A stretch of 64,000 nucleotides of DNA from Catalinimonas alkaloidigena (lineage in GTDB: Bacteria; Bacteroidota; Bacteroidia; Cytophagales; Cyclobacteriaceae). A program made the position numbers and the translations under genes. Positions 47,530 to 58,365 of this stretch are shown here, one piece after another. The stretch's first letter is position 1, and every line of letters begins with the position of its first letter. Location of the stretch: NCBI RefSeq assembly GCF_029504655.1, contig NZ_JAQFIL010000001.1, forward strand, positions 5,709,001 to 5,773,000. Direction: 5' to 3'. Under the pieces are notes generated by a model that worked only from the letters and a program-made list of their open reading frames with translations, was not told the origin of the DNA and ran no database searches.

Positions 47530-50166
47530 ATGAATTCTCAGGAAATCAGAACAACATTCATACAATTTTTTGAAAGTAAAAAACATCAGTTTGTACCATC
47601 TGCCCCTATCGTAACAAAAAACGACCCAACTCTTATGTTTACGAATGCGGGCATGAACCAGTTTAAAGACTACTTTTTAGGCAACAAACCCGCACCAAAC
47701 ACTCGAGTTGCAAACAGTCAAAAGTGTTTAAGAGTTTCAGGTAAGCACAATGACCTGGAAGAGGTAGGCATAGATACTTACCATCATACCATGTTTGAGA
47801 TGTTAGGAAACTGGTCTTTCGGAGACTATTTCAAGAAAGAAGCGATCTCATGGGCCTGGGAACTGCTGACAGAAGTCTATAAGCTCCCTAAAGACCGCTT
47901 ATATGTCACTGTATTTGGTGGAGATAAAGGTGATAACTTACCCGTTGACCAGGAAGCTTATGACCACTGGAAGAATATCATTGAAGAGAGCCGTATTCTA
48001 TATGGAAACAAGAAAGACAACTTCTGGGAGATGGGTGATACCGGACCCTGTGGTCCCTGCTCCGAAATTCATATTGACCTTCGCTCTCAAAAAGAAGTGG
48101 ATCAAACTCCGGGTAAAGCGCTGGTCAATCAGGACCATCCGCTGGTAGTAGAGATATGGAACCTGGTATTTATGCAGTTCAACAGGCAGGCTTCGGGTGA
48201 ACTCAAACCCCTGCCTGCCAAGCATGTAGATACCGGAATGGGCTTTGAACGTTTGGCTATGGCCATACAAAAAGCAGCTTCTACCTATGATACCGATATT
48301 TTTACGCCCCTGATTACGCAGGTGTCCGTTTGGGCAGGCGTAAAGTATGGAGAAAAGAAAGAAACAGATATCGCCCTCAGAGTGATCGTTGATCATATCC
48401 GCGCTATTTCTTTCGCTATCGCTGACGGGCAACTGCCTTCCAATAACAAAGCAGGCTATGTAATTCGTCGTATCTTGCGAAGAGCTGTCAGATACGGTTA
48501 TACTTTTCTGAATTTCAAAGAGCCTTTTCTTTATCGCCTGCTTCCTACTCTTTCTGAACAGTTCGCAGATATTTTTCCCGAACTGCCCGCACAAAATGAC
48601 TTTGTGGCCAAAGTAATACAAGAGGAAGAAGCTTCTTTCTTAAGAACACTGGAAATAGGTTTACGCAAGCTGGACCAGATCAAGCAGGAATATGGTGAGC
48701 AGAAAATAATTCCCGGAGCAGTAGCCTTTGAATTGTATGACACTTATGGCTTTCCGCTGGACCTTACGGCTCTGATTGCCAGAGAAAGTGGCCTTTCAGT
48801 TGATGAAAAGGGTTTCCAGCAGGAAATGGAGAAACAGAAAAAGCGTTCTAAAGGGGCCGCTACAGTAGACACTGGCGACTGGGTCACCCTCCTGGATGAA
48901 GACGAGATAACGTTTGTAGGCTATGATAGCTTGCTTACTGAAGCACAGATTGTTCGTTACCGTCAGCTTAAAGAAAAGAATAAGACTTATTACCAACTTG
49001 TCCTGAACCGTACACCTTTCTACCCTGAAGGCGGTGGACAGGTGGGAGATACTGGCTACTTAGAGGCAGATGGCAAAAAGACTTATATCATAGATACCAA
49101 AAAGGAAAATGACCTGATCATCCACTATGCCAAGGAACTGCCGGAAGATGTCAACGCTACTTTTCAATGTGTAGTCAACGAGGAAAAGCGCCTGCTTACT
49201 ATGAATAACCACAGTGCTACGCACTTGCTGCATGCAGCGCTTAAACAGGTGCTGGGAGATCATGTACAACAGAAGGGATCACTGGTTAACGACCACCTGC
49301 TGAGATTTGATTTTTCTCACTTTGCCAGGATGAGTGAGGAGGAAATCAGAAGGGTAGAACATATTGTGAATCAAAAGATACGCGCTAACATTGCTTTGGA
49401 AGAAATGCGTAATGTCCCTATGGCCGAAGCCAAAGAGATGGGAGCGACAGCATTATTTGGTGAGAAATACGGTGATTTTGTACGTGTGATTGCTTTTGAC
49501 AGAAACTATTCCCTTGAGCTCTGCGGAGGTACACATGTGCCCTCTACTGGAAATATAGGCTTGTTTAAGATTGTATCAGAAAGCTCTATATCAGCCGGTG
49601 TAAGGAGGCTTGAAGCAATATCCGCTGATGCCGCTGAGGCTTATGTATATGAGCAGGAAGATTTGATGAAAGAAATCAAAGAAACCCTGAAAAACCCTGC
49701 TAATCTTAAAAAGGCGGTTGAAACGCTGGTAAATGAACGCAACCAGTTACAGAAAGAGATAGAAAGCTTACAGCAAAAAGAAGCATTAAACGCTAAGGAC
49801 AGCATTATCAATAAGGCTTACCAGCTTGGCGAGATAAAAGTGATTGTGGATAAAGTATCTTTACCTAATGCGGATATGCTCAAAAAGCTAAGCTTTGATA
49901 TTAAGAATCAACTGAGTAATCTAATCCTCGTATTGGCTGCTGATGTTGATGGCAAGCCTCAGATCGCTATGTCTATTGATGAATCGCTTATTAAAGCGCA
50001 CAATTTACATGCAGGAAATATGGTGCGGGAGCTAGCTAAGAATATCAAAGGGGGCGGCGGTGGTCAACCTTTCTTCGCAACAGCCGGGGGAAAAGATGTC
50101 AGTGGATTAGATAATGTACTGACGGAAGCTAAAAAAATGATTGAGGAAAAAATAAATAAACTTTAA
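47530..50166 (+). CDS. alaS: Alanyl-tRNA synthetase
   Basis: An 878-aa class II synthetase. The N-terminal catalytic core starts RTTFIQFFESKKHQFVPSAP and includes DPTLMFTNAGMNQFKDYFLG and GDTGPCGPCSEIHID. The editing domain has the zinc ligands HSATHLLHAAL and CGGTHVPSTGNIG. The C-terminal C-Ala domain contains a Gly-rich segment (IKGGGGGQPFFATAGG). All functional motifs are present. Confidence 0.98.
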   Translation: MNSQEIRTTFIQFFESKKHQFVPSAPIVTKNDPTLMFTNAGMNQFKDYFLGNKPAPNTRVANSQKCLRVSGKHNDLEEVGIDTYHHTMFEMLGNWSFGDYFKKEAISWAWELLTEVYKLPKDRLYVTVFGGDKGDNLPVDQEAYDHWKNIIEESRILYGNKKDNFWEMGDTGPCGPCSEIHIDLRSQKEVDQTPGKALVNQDHPLVVEIWNLVFMQFNRQASGELKPLPAKHVDTGMGFERLAMAIQKAASTYDTDIFTPLITQVSVWAGVKYGEKKETDIALRVIVDHIRAISFAIADGQLPSNNKAGYVIRRILRRAVRYGYTFLNFKEPFLYRLLPTLSEQFADIFPELPAQNDFVAKVIQEEEASFLRTLEIGLRKLDQIKQEYGEQKIIPGAVAFELYDTYGFPLDLTALIARESGLSVDEKGFQQEMEKQKKRSKGAATVDTGDWVTLLDEDEITFVGYDSLLTEAQIVRYRQLKEKNKTYYQLVLNRTPFYPEGGGQVGDTGYLEADGKKTYIIDTKKENDLIIHYAKELPEDVNATFQCVVNEEKRLLTMNNHSATHLLHAALKQVLGDHVQQKGSLVNDHLLRFDFSHFARMSEEEIRRVEHIVNQKIRANIALEEMRNVPMAEAKEMGATALFGEKYGDFVRVIAFDRNYSLELCGGTHVPSTGNIGLFKIVSESSISAGVRRLEAISADAAEAYVYEQEDLMKEIKETLKNPANLKKAVETLVNERNQLQKEIESLQQKEALNAKDSIINKAYQLGEIKVIVDKVSLPNADMLKKLSFDIKNQLSNLILVLAADVDGKPQIAMSIDESLIKAHNLHAGNMVRELAKNIKGGGGGQPFFATAGGKDVSGLDNVLTEAKKMIEEKINKL

Positions 50167-50185
50167 GTAAACAATTTGATTGGTG

Positions 50186-50217
50186 AGCCAGCAGAGGAAT
50201 TTACGGGTATGCTGGCT
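50186..50217 (+). terminator. Hairpin after alaS
   Basis: AGCCAGCA and TGCTGGCT arms with a 16-nt loop lie 20 nt after the alaS stop. Only a weak T-rich tail follows (TATTAGTCC), so this may be a 3'-end stem rather than a strong terminator. Confidence 0.5.
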
Positions 50218-50278
50218 TATTAGTCCTTTTACGGTATACGAGATGTAGTGCTTTGAGCAGACTTTGCTGCTTTTCATT

Positions 50279-50686
50279 TTATTCTTCGTTGAAATCAATC
50301 TTATCTACCAGGTAGGCTCCTCCTATCTGCTTGATCAACATAAAAACTCTAAACTCACCCCGGTCGTAAGTGTAGGTGCCTACTGTATATTTCAAACCTT
50401 CTTTTGAAGAACCCTGATGCACATAACGAAAGCCTTGAGGGGGGTATTTATTGAAAAAATCTTTGAGAACAAACTCTGCCTGGTTACGACTATAACTTGC
50501 CTTCTCTCCATTTACACTGATCTCTACAGTATTATTGAGGTATTTGCTCAGTTCTCTTGAGCTCCCTGTTTTTAAAGCATCCCTTACGTTATTGATCACT
50601 TCGTTCTGGGCATTAGAAAGTACGCTTCCTAACATCAGCCAGCATACTAAAGTAATCGCAAACGTCCTAATGATCTTTACATTCAT
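50279..50686 (-). CDS. Exported DUF4783 protein
   Basis: A 135-aa protein with signal peptide (FAITLVCWLMLGSVLSNAQ). The mature part follows DUF4783, an NTF2-like fold found mainly in Bacteroidota: VINNVRDALKTGSSRELSKY, NQAEFVLKDFFNKYPPQGF and a terminal YLVDKIDFNEE. Role unknown, presumably periplasmic. A long palindrome sits over its promoter region. Confidence 0.9.
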   Translation of the reverse strand: MNVKIIRTFAITLVCWLMLGSVLSNAQNEVINNVRDALKTGSSRELSKYLNNTVEISVNGEKASYSRNQAEFVLKDFFNKYPPQGFRYVHQGSSKEGLKYTVGTYTYDRGEFRVFMLIKQIGGAYLVDKIDFNEE

Positions 50687-50704
50687 AAACTTACTGCAAA
50701 ATTT

Positions 50705-50727
50705 ACAGTTTTGGTTACCAAAACTGT
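50705..50727. promoter_or_regulatory. Near-perfect 23-bp palindrome, candidate operator
   Basis: Arms ACAGTTTTGGT and ACCAAAACTGT flank a single T. It lies 18 nt upstream of the DUF4783 start, next to a weak minus-strand -7-like sequence (TAAATTTTG). Its size and symmetry fit a dimeric repressor site. Confidence 0.55.
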
Positions 50728-51012
50728 GCCAACGACCGGACTATTGGAAAGATTCAAATCTATCATCTATAAAACTTACTTTACCGCTCTATAGCTCAAC
50801 AGGATCCCCCTGTTAGCTATGGACAGCCTATGCGAACTGCATCATGTTAAAGATATCCACAAATTTAAACATACTGTAAAATCAGTAAAGACAAGTTACT
50901 CTTGTCTGGTAATTTAGCAATATAGAAAAAAAACACTCACTTATTTTTCATAATTCGTCAAATTACAGCTTTCCTTACTTAAATTTCCTTAACACCTACT
51001 CATACCATAATA
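50728..51012. other. Structured intergenic segment between DUF4783 and channel genes
   Basis: No ORF is supported. Two further hairpins are present: ATAGCT-(C)-AACAGG against CCTGTT-AGCTAT (50791-50820), and AGACAAG-TTACT-CTTGTCT (50889-50907). Neither has a T-run. Possible leader structure or small RNA; unproven. Confidence 0.4.
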
Positions 51013-51042
51013 TTGGTAGTTTTCTTTCAAACTGTATCTTTG
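51013..51042 (+). promoter_or_regulatory. Promoter of the potassium channel gene
   Basis: TTG (51013-51015), 19-nt spacer, TATCTTTG (51035-51042); the start codon is 45 nt downstream. Exact match to the Bacteroidota -33/-7 pattern. Confidence 0.8.
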
Positions 51043-51087
51043 GATTTATAGTATTTCCTATTTAAAGCTGATTCGTTTACTTAAAAC

Positions 51088-52128
51088 ATGAGTGCCGGTA
51101 ATATGATCCGAAAAATTGGGCTAAAAAAAATAAAGTTAGGCCGTATCACTCTTGGTTTATCATTACTTTTATTTAGTGTACTCATAGGCATGGTAGGCTT
51201 CATCACGCTTGAAGGATATTCAATGCTGGAAGCCTTCTATATGGCCATTATCACTTTATCTACAGTAGGTTTTACAGAAGTCCAGACCCTCTCAGACAAT
51301 GGGCGTCTGTTTACCAGCTTTTATATCATATTTAACCTGGGAATATTTGCTTATGCCATTAGTATTATCACTACCTATATTGTAGAAGGTGAATTCAAAG
51401 ACATTTTTCATCAATACATGATTAGTAAACGGGTTCAACGTATGCAGAATCATATCATCGTTTGTGGATTTGGCCGAAATGGTACCAAAACCTGTGCTGA
51501 GCTATTGAAAAGTCAGCGCTCATTTATTCTCATTGAAAAAGATGTGGATCTGGTAGACAGCTTTCCTTCCAATAATAATTTTGAATATATCATCGGTGAT
51601 GCTACCAGTGACGAAATACTGCTCACTGCCGGTATAGAGCGGGCAGGGGCAATCATTACCACGCTACCCCGCGATGCCGACAATGTATTCATCACATTAA
51701 CAGCCCGTGAACTTAACCCCAAAGTAAAGATCATTTCTAGGGCCACCGAAGAAAGAGCTTCTAAAAAACTGTACCGGGCTGGTGCTAACCAGGTGGTGAT
51801 GCCGGACGCTATAGGAGGTATACACATGGCACAGCTCATTACCAAACCTGAAGTAATAGAATTCCTGAACCTGCTCACCGGAGTAAGTAGTGAGCATTTG
51901 AAGCTAGAGGATTTTTCTTACAATGAACTCAAAGACGAATTTAAAGACAAAACCATCATGGACCTTGATATCCGTAGAAGGACTGGCGCAACGGTTATTG
52001 GTTTCAAAAGCCAACGCCATGGCTTCACCATTACCCCTCCCGGAGATTTGAAAATCACCGAAGGTGATACGATGATCATCATTGGCAACGCACAAAACAT
52101 TTCTGCCTTCAAGAAAACTTATGGCTGA
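51088..52128 (+). CDS. Two-helix potassium channel with RCK (TrkA-N/TrkA-C) domains
   Basis: A 346-aa inner-membrane K+ channel. The first helix is GLSLLLFSVLIGMVGFITL. The pore loop and selectivity filter are IITLSTVGFTEV, with TVGF in place of TVGYG. The second helix is FNLGIFAYAISIITTYIV. The cytosolic RCK-N domain has the Rossmann loop IIVCGFGRNGTKTCAELL and IGDATSDEILLTAGIERA. An RCK-C domain spans ~255-345 (HGFTITPPGDLKITEGDTMI). Nucleotides or ions binding the RCK ring probably gate it. Confidence 0.93.
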   Translation: MSAGNMIRKIGLKKIKLGRITLGLSLLLFSVLIGMVGFITLEGYSMLEAFYMAIITLSTVGFTEVQTLSDNGRLFTSFYIIFNLGIFAYAISIITTYIVEGEFKDIFHQYMISKRVQRMQNHIIVCGFGRNGTKTCAELLKSQRSFILIEKDVDLVDSFPSNNNFEYIIGDATSDEILLTAGIERAGAIITTLPRDADNVFITLTARELNPKVKIISRATEERASKKLYRAGANQVVMPDAIGGIHMAQLITKPEVIEFLNLLTGVSSEHLKLEDFSYNELKDEFKDKTIMDLDIRRRTGATVIGFKSQRHGFTITPPGDLKITEGDTMIIIGNAQNISAFKKTYG

Positions 52129-52146
52129 TTTTTGAACAATGATACC

Positions 52147-52188
52147 AAAAAGCTAATGGCAGCAGTCAGCTGCTGTTTTGCTTTTTTT
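52147..52188 (+). terminator. Intrinsic terminator of the channel gene
   Basis: A two-part stem: outer AAAAAGC/GCTTTTT, inner CAGCAG-TCAG-CTGCTG, ending in seven T. Confidence 0.88.
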
Positions 52189-52372
52189 CTTAAGCTGGTT
52201 TTGCCCGTCCATGACTTCAATTTTTACAGCACGCTTTGATTTCTACATTGACAAAACGCTAAAAAAGTAGGGTTTAGGTCTAAACTACATGACCTGCTTT
52301 TTTCAGACTGACAATAGCTTATAAAAGCTTGTCCGTACTTGTTATTCTGTACATAGCGGTGAATACTGAGCT

Positions 52373-52402
52373 TTTGAATTGTAGGTAAATCAAGTAGATT
52401 TG
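52373..52402 (+). promoter_or_regulatory. Promoter of ligA
   Basis: TTTG (52373-52376), 18-nt spacer, TAGATTTG (52395-52402), 21 nt before the ligA ATG. Confidence 0.75.
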
Positions 52403-52405
52403 TAA

Positions 52406-54445
<2,040 letters not shown>

Positions 54446-54451
54446 TGTGCT

Positions 54452-54985
54452 ATGTTCATGTTCATCACCAGAAAAATCATCAAATTTCAGCTTCCCGGAC
54501 TCTTGAAAAAGGCTCAGGCTAAGCACAAAACCGTTAACTACGACAAAGCTCAGAAAGTGGGCATACTGGTTACGTTTCATGATCATGAAAAGCAACACGC
54601 AATAGATGAGTTTATAGACCATCTGGTAGCTGATAAAAAGGAAGTACAGGTACTTTGTTATGATAAGCGTCGTGCCCGAAATAAGATTTTTGGTTATCTG
54701 CAATTTACCGATAAGAACATAACTTTGATGGGTAAATTTAAAGATGAGCATGTAATAGACTTTATCAATAATGATTTCGACTATCTATTTCACCTTGACC
54801 TGGAATCTAACGAAGTATTAGATAAAATTTTAGCTTTAAGCCATGCTAAATGTCGGATTGGAAATGATATGGAAGAACATCGGGCCTTTTATGAACTGAT
54901 GATCAAGTCTGATACTTTAACCCAGCTATGCAATCTTATGCAGTACTACGTTAAGATTGTAAATGTAAAGGAAGAGCAGGTCTGA
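54452..54985 (+). CDS. DUF6913-type protein
   Basis: A 177-aa soluble protein 6 nt after ligA and probably co-transcribed. Characteristic segments are KVGILVTFHDHEKQHAIDEF, VQVLCYDKRRARNKIFGYLQF and FDYLFHLDLESNEVLDKILA, which matches the DUF6913 family seen near ligA or dapA in many Bacteroidota. Function unknown. Confidence 0.8.
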   Translation: MFMFITRKIIKFQLPGLLKKAQAKHKTVNYDKAQKVGILVTFHDHEKQHAIDEFIDHLVADKKEVQVLCYDKRRARNKIFGYLQFTDKNITLMGKFKDEHVIDFINNDFDYLFHLDLESNEVLDKILALSHAKCRIGNDMEEHRAFYELMIKSDTLTQLCNLMQYYVKIVNVKEEQV

Positions 54986-55080
54986 AAAATCGATAGCCGT
55001 TTTTCCTGAAGCTAGCAGAAGAAAAGCCAGTACTACTAACTATTTTATATTTTTTCTAATGCCTGGTCCGCCCCACAAAA

Positions 55081-55111
55081 TAAAAAAGGCAGCTCAAAAC
55101 TGAACTGCCTT
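55081..55111 (-). terminator. Intrinsic terminator of the histone-like gene
   Basis: On the minus strand AAGGCAGTTCAG pairs with the complementary segment ending GAGCTGCCTT, followed by TTTTATTTT. It starts 28 nt after the stop codon. Confidence 0.82.
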
Positions 55112-55138
55112 ATGTCTTTAAAATCAGTGTAAGTGATT

Positions 55139-55315
55139 CTAAGCTTTGTTTTTAATATCCTGTACCTCGATTCTAATTTCTTGCGCCAAATTTTTCAGTT
55201 CCTGCATCCCCTTTCTTACGCGGGTACCTGCGGCCTGATTTTCTTTGTCGTAAAACTTCTCGAAGTCTCCTTCTAGGGACATTACTAAATCTCTAAGTTG
55301 ATCAAATCTTTTCAT
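55139..55315 (-). CDS. Histone H1-like (Hc1-type) protein, 58 aa
   Basis: A short ORF: ATG complementary to 55313-55315, stop at 55139-55141. The 58-aa product includes MKRFDQLRDLVMSLEGDFEK, then NQAAGTRVRKGMQELKNLAQ and ends VQDIKNKA. This is the Hc1-like histone H1 family common in Bacteroidota, a basic helical nucleoid-associated protein. It has its own terminator. A candidate promoter is TTTG, 21 nt, TATATTG about 50 nt upstream. It may affect nucleoid compaction; not tested in this lineage as far as I know. Confidence 0.88.
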   Translation of the reverse strand: MKRFDQLRDLVMSLEGDFEKFYDKENQAAGTRVRKGMQELKNLAQEIRIEVQDIKNKA

Positions 55316-55407
55316 AGTTAAGTCTGGTTGTATGAAAAATGTTGTTTAGGCGGCAATATAGCTAATATGCTATACAATGAGCAAAAAAATCTACCAATAA
55401 TTAAGAT

Positions 55408-56655
55408 TTATTGGAAAGCTGCCGCCAGCTCACCTTTTTTGTAAACGCCGGATTCCAATTTATGTTTTACTGCTTCAAATGCTTTTATGGTTACTTCCAC
55501 ATCTTCTACTGTATGTGCGGAGGTAGGAATCAAGCGCAACATTATCACATCTTTAGGTACTACCGGGTAAATCACCACGGAGCAGAAAATAGCGAAATTT
55601 TCTCTTAGGTCATATGCCAATGCGGCAGCCTCTCCTACTCCACCACTCAGAATTACCGGGGTAACAGGAGTCTGCGTAGTTCCAATATTAAAACCACGTT
55701 CTTTTAGGCCATTTTGTAATGCATTGACGACTGTCCAAAGGTTTTCACGCAATTCCGGCATAGTCTTAAGCATTTCAAGACGCTTGAGGCCACCTTCTAC
55801 CAGTACCATAGGCAATGACTTAGCAAATATCTGCGAACGTGTATTATAGCGCAAATAACGAATTACCTGCTCGTCGCCAGCTACAAAAGCACCAATGCTA
55901 GCCATAGCTTTTGCGAAGGTAGAGAAGTATAAGTCTATACCCTCCTGTACACCTTGCTCTTCTCCAGCTCCTGAGCCGTTGGGGCCCATCGTGCCGAACC
56001 CATGAGCATCATCTACCAAAAGGCGGAACTCATATTTTTCTTTCAGGTCTACAATTTCTTTCAGGGCTCCCATATTTCCCGACATACCGAATACACCTTC
56101 GGTAATCACGAGAATACCCCCACCGGTTTCCTTGGCAAGCTTAGTAGCACGCGCTAGTTGCTTTTCAAGGTTTTTGATATCGTTGTTAGGGTATACAAAG
56201 CGTTTACCCATGTGTAACCTCACTCCATCAATAATACAGGCATGAGATTCCGCATCATACACAATAATGTCTTTACGGTCTACCAAAGCATCTATAATAG
56301 ATAAAATACCCTGATATCCATAATTGAGCAACATAGCACTTTCTTTCTTCACAAAAGTGGCCAGATTCCTCTCTAACTCATCATGTTTTTCTGTGTTTCC
56401 CGACATGATTCTGGCTCCCATCGGGTAGGCCATTCCCCACTTTTCAGCGGCTTCTCTGTCGACTTTTCTAACTTCGGGGTGGTTGGCTAGTCCTAGGTAA
56501 CTGTTAAGACTCCAGGTCAAGACTTCGCGACCTCTGAACTTCATGTGGGGCGCAATATCCCCCTCTAATTTGGGGAACATAAAATAGCCCTCTTCTACTC
56601 CTGCATGTCTGCCCAAAGGCCCCATGTCAACCGTAAATTTCTTGAATAAATCCAC
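55408..56655 (-). CDS. Alpha-oxoamine synthase, serine palmitoyltransferase-like
   Basis: A 415-aa PLP enzyme that condenses an amino acid with an acyl thioester. Conserved parts are TWSLNSYLGLANHPEVRK, GARIMSGNTEKHDELERNLA, LNYGYQGILSIIDALVDRKD, LLVDDAHGFGTMGPNGSG and the PLP Lys in YFSTFAKAMASIGAFVAGD. In Bacteroidota such enzymes make 3-ketosphinganine (from serine) or the cysteate-derived sulfonolipid precursor. KBL and BioF are less likely because no biotin or threonine-catabolism genes are near. The promoter is identified upstream, and the gene is divergent from accC. Confidence 0.88.
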   Translation of the reverse strand: MDLFKKFTVDMGPLGRHAGVEEGYFMFPKLEGDIAPHMKFRGREVLTWSLNSYLGLANHPEVRKVDREAAEKWGMAYPMGARIMSGNTEKHDELERNLATFVKKESAMLLNYGYQGILSIIDALVDRKDIIVYDAESHACIIDGVRLHMGKRFVYPNNDIKNLEKQLARATKLAKETGGGILVITEGVFGMSGNMGALKEIVDLKEKYEFRLLVDDAHGFGTMGPNGSGAGEEQGVQEGIDLYFSTFAKAMASIGAFVAGDEQVIRYLRYNTRSQIFAKSLPMVLVEGGLKRLEMLKTMPELRENLWTVVNALQNGLKERGFNIGTTQTPVTPVILSGGVGEAAALAYDLRENFAIFCSVVIYPVVPKDVIMLRLIPTSAHTVEDVEVTIKAFEAVKHKLESGVYKKGELAAAFQ

Positions 56656-56699
56656 GTTTGCTCAGTTATGTGTAAACAAAATTTTACTAGATTATCGGG

Positions 56700-56729
56700 C
56701 AAAGTTAACATTATAAAATTCCTCCACAA
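56700..56729 (-). promoter_or_regulatory. Promoter of the SPT-like gene
   Basis: On the minus strand TTG (complement of 56727-56729), 19-nt spacer, TAACTTTG (complement of 56700-56707). Predicted leader about 40 nt. A 10-bp palindrome AGCGTACGCT (56751-56760) lies just upstream, between the divergent genes. Confidence 0.8.
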
Positions 56730-56830
56730 TGAATCATATCATTAATTTTGAGCGTACGCTTAGCTGATTTTAAACGAAACGCATCATTTGTTAATAATAA
56801 ATCAATAAATTATTAGAATACTCCTTTTTT

Positions 56831-58333
56831 ATGCCTGAAATTAAAAAACTACTTGTAGCCAATCGGGGCGAGATTGCTTTAAGAATTATGCGTACTGCAC
56901 GGGAAGAAGGGATTCCTACGGTAGCTATTTTTAGCGAAGCTGACCAGCACTCTCCTCACGTTCTCTATGCTGATGAAGCCGTCTGTGTAGGTCCTCCACA
57001 GTCTTCTCAATCTTATCTGAAAATAGACAACATCATTGATGCCTGTAAGCAGACTGGTGCCAATGCTATTCATCCTGGCTATGGTTTTCTCTCAGAGAAT
57101 GCTGCTTTTGCCCAGCGTGTCGCGGATGAAGATCTTATCTTTGTAGGCCCTACACCCTATGCTATTGAGACGATGGGCAGCAAACTCGCTGCCAAAGCAG
57201 CAGTAAAAAAGTATGGCGTTCCCCTTGTTCCGGGTACTGACCAACCCGTTACTGATATCGATGAAGCTAAAGCTGCCGCTAAAGAAATAGGCTACCCTAT
57301 TTTGATCAAAGCCAGTGCGGGCGGTGGTGGAAAAGGGATGCGCATCGTTGAAAAAGAAAAGGATTTTGAAGAGCAAATGGAAAGGGCTGTCAGTGAAGCT
57401 ACTTCCGCTTTTGGAGATGGCTCTGTGTTTATTGAGAAGTTTATTGTAGGCCCAAAACATATTGAAATCCAGATACTTGGTGACCAGCATGGAAACATTC
57501 TTCACCTTTTTGAAAGAGAGTGCTCTATCCAAAGACGTTACCAAAAAGTAATAGAAGAAGCACCCTCTCCTATCATGACAGAAAGTGTACGCCAAGCTAT
57601 GGGTAAAGCCGCGATTGGCGTAGCCAAAGCCTGTGATTATGTGGGTGCCGGTACTGTCGAGTTTGTCATGGGACAAGACATGCAGTTCTATTTTCTGGAG
57701 ATGAACACCCGCCTTCAGGTGGAACATCCGGTTACCGAAATGATCAGTGGGATTGACCTGGTCAAACAACAGTTACTGATTGCCCAGGGAAAGGCTATCT
57801 CTTACCGGCAGGAAGATTTATCCATCAATGGCCATGCCATTGAAATAAGAGTGTATGCGGAAGACCCTGCCAATAACTTTTTACCTGATACAGGAAAACT
57901 ACAAACTTACCGCCGCCCCCAGGGCCCAGGCATCCGGGTAGATGATGGGTTTGAGGAAGGCATGCAAATTCCTGTGTACTATGATCCGATGATCGCTAAG
58001 CTCATCGTCCATGCGGAAGATCGTGACACAGCTATCCGCAGAATGCTCAGGGCTATCCATGAGTATGAGATTACGGGCGTAGCAACTACCCTTGATTTTT
58101 GCCGCTTTGTGATGCAGCATGAAGCGTTTACCTCAGGGCGTTTTGATACTAAATTTGTAGACCAATATTTTGATGTAGAACAATTCACTGAACTGAAAAA
58201 GGATGAAACCTTAGAAAAAGTAGCAGCTTTTGTAGCTTCACATCTGTACCAGCAAAAAAATCATCAGCCGGTCAGGCCTACTCCCGCCTCTGGTAATAAC
58301 CAGCACGCATGGAAACAAAGAAGGTTCTCCTAA
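56831..58333 (+). CDS. accC: Biotin carboxylase (acetyl-CoA carboxylase subunit)
   Basis: Carboxylates biotin on the carrier protein, using ATP and bicarbonate. The 500-aa protein has LLVANRGEIALRIMRTARE, the ATP-grasp loop KASAGGGGKGMRIV, CSIQRRYQKVIEEAPSP, EMNTRLQVEHPVTE and EDPANNFLPDTG. The ~45-residue Gln/His-rich tail (YQQKNHQPVRPTPASGNNQ) is extra. accB is not adjacent, so it may serve acetyl-CoA carboxylase or another biotin enzyme encoded elsewhere. Confidence 0.93.
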   Translation: MPEIKKLLVANRGEIALRIMRTAREEGIPTVAIFSEADQHSPHVLYADEAVCVGPPQSSQSYLKIDNIIDACKQTGANAIHPGYGFLSENAAFAQRVADEDLIFVGPTPYAIETMGSKLAAKAAVKKYGVPLVPGTDQPVTDIDEAKAAAKEIGYPILIKASAGGGGKGMRIVEKEKDFEEQMERAVSEATSAFGDGSVFIEKFIVGPKHIEIQILGDQHGNILHLFERECSIQRRYQKVIEEAPSPIMTESVRQAMGKAAIGVAKACDYVGAGTVEFVMGQDMQFYFLEMNTRLQVEHPVTEMISGIDLVKQQLLIAQGKAISYRQEDLSINGHAIEIRVYAEDPANNFLPDTGKLQTYRRPQGPGIRVDDGFEEGMQIPVYYDPMIAKLIVHAEDRDTAIRRMLRAIHEYEITGVATTLDFCRFVMQHEAFTSGRFDTKFVDQYFDVEQFTELKKDETLEKVAAFVASHLYQQKNHQPVRPTPASGNNQHAWKQRRFS

Positions 58334-58365
58334 ACCTTTTTTGTCATCTTTTGTAGTTCACTAAT

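Noticed and set aside
47998..48621. 207-aa antisense ORF opposite alaS
   Set aside because: A long chance frame opposite a fully conserved gene, with no signal or domain.
57092..57769. 225-aa antisense ORF opposite accC
   Set aside because: The opposite strand encodes an intact biotin carboxylase with all motifs; the antisense product has no recognisable features.
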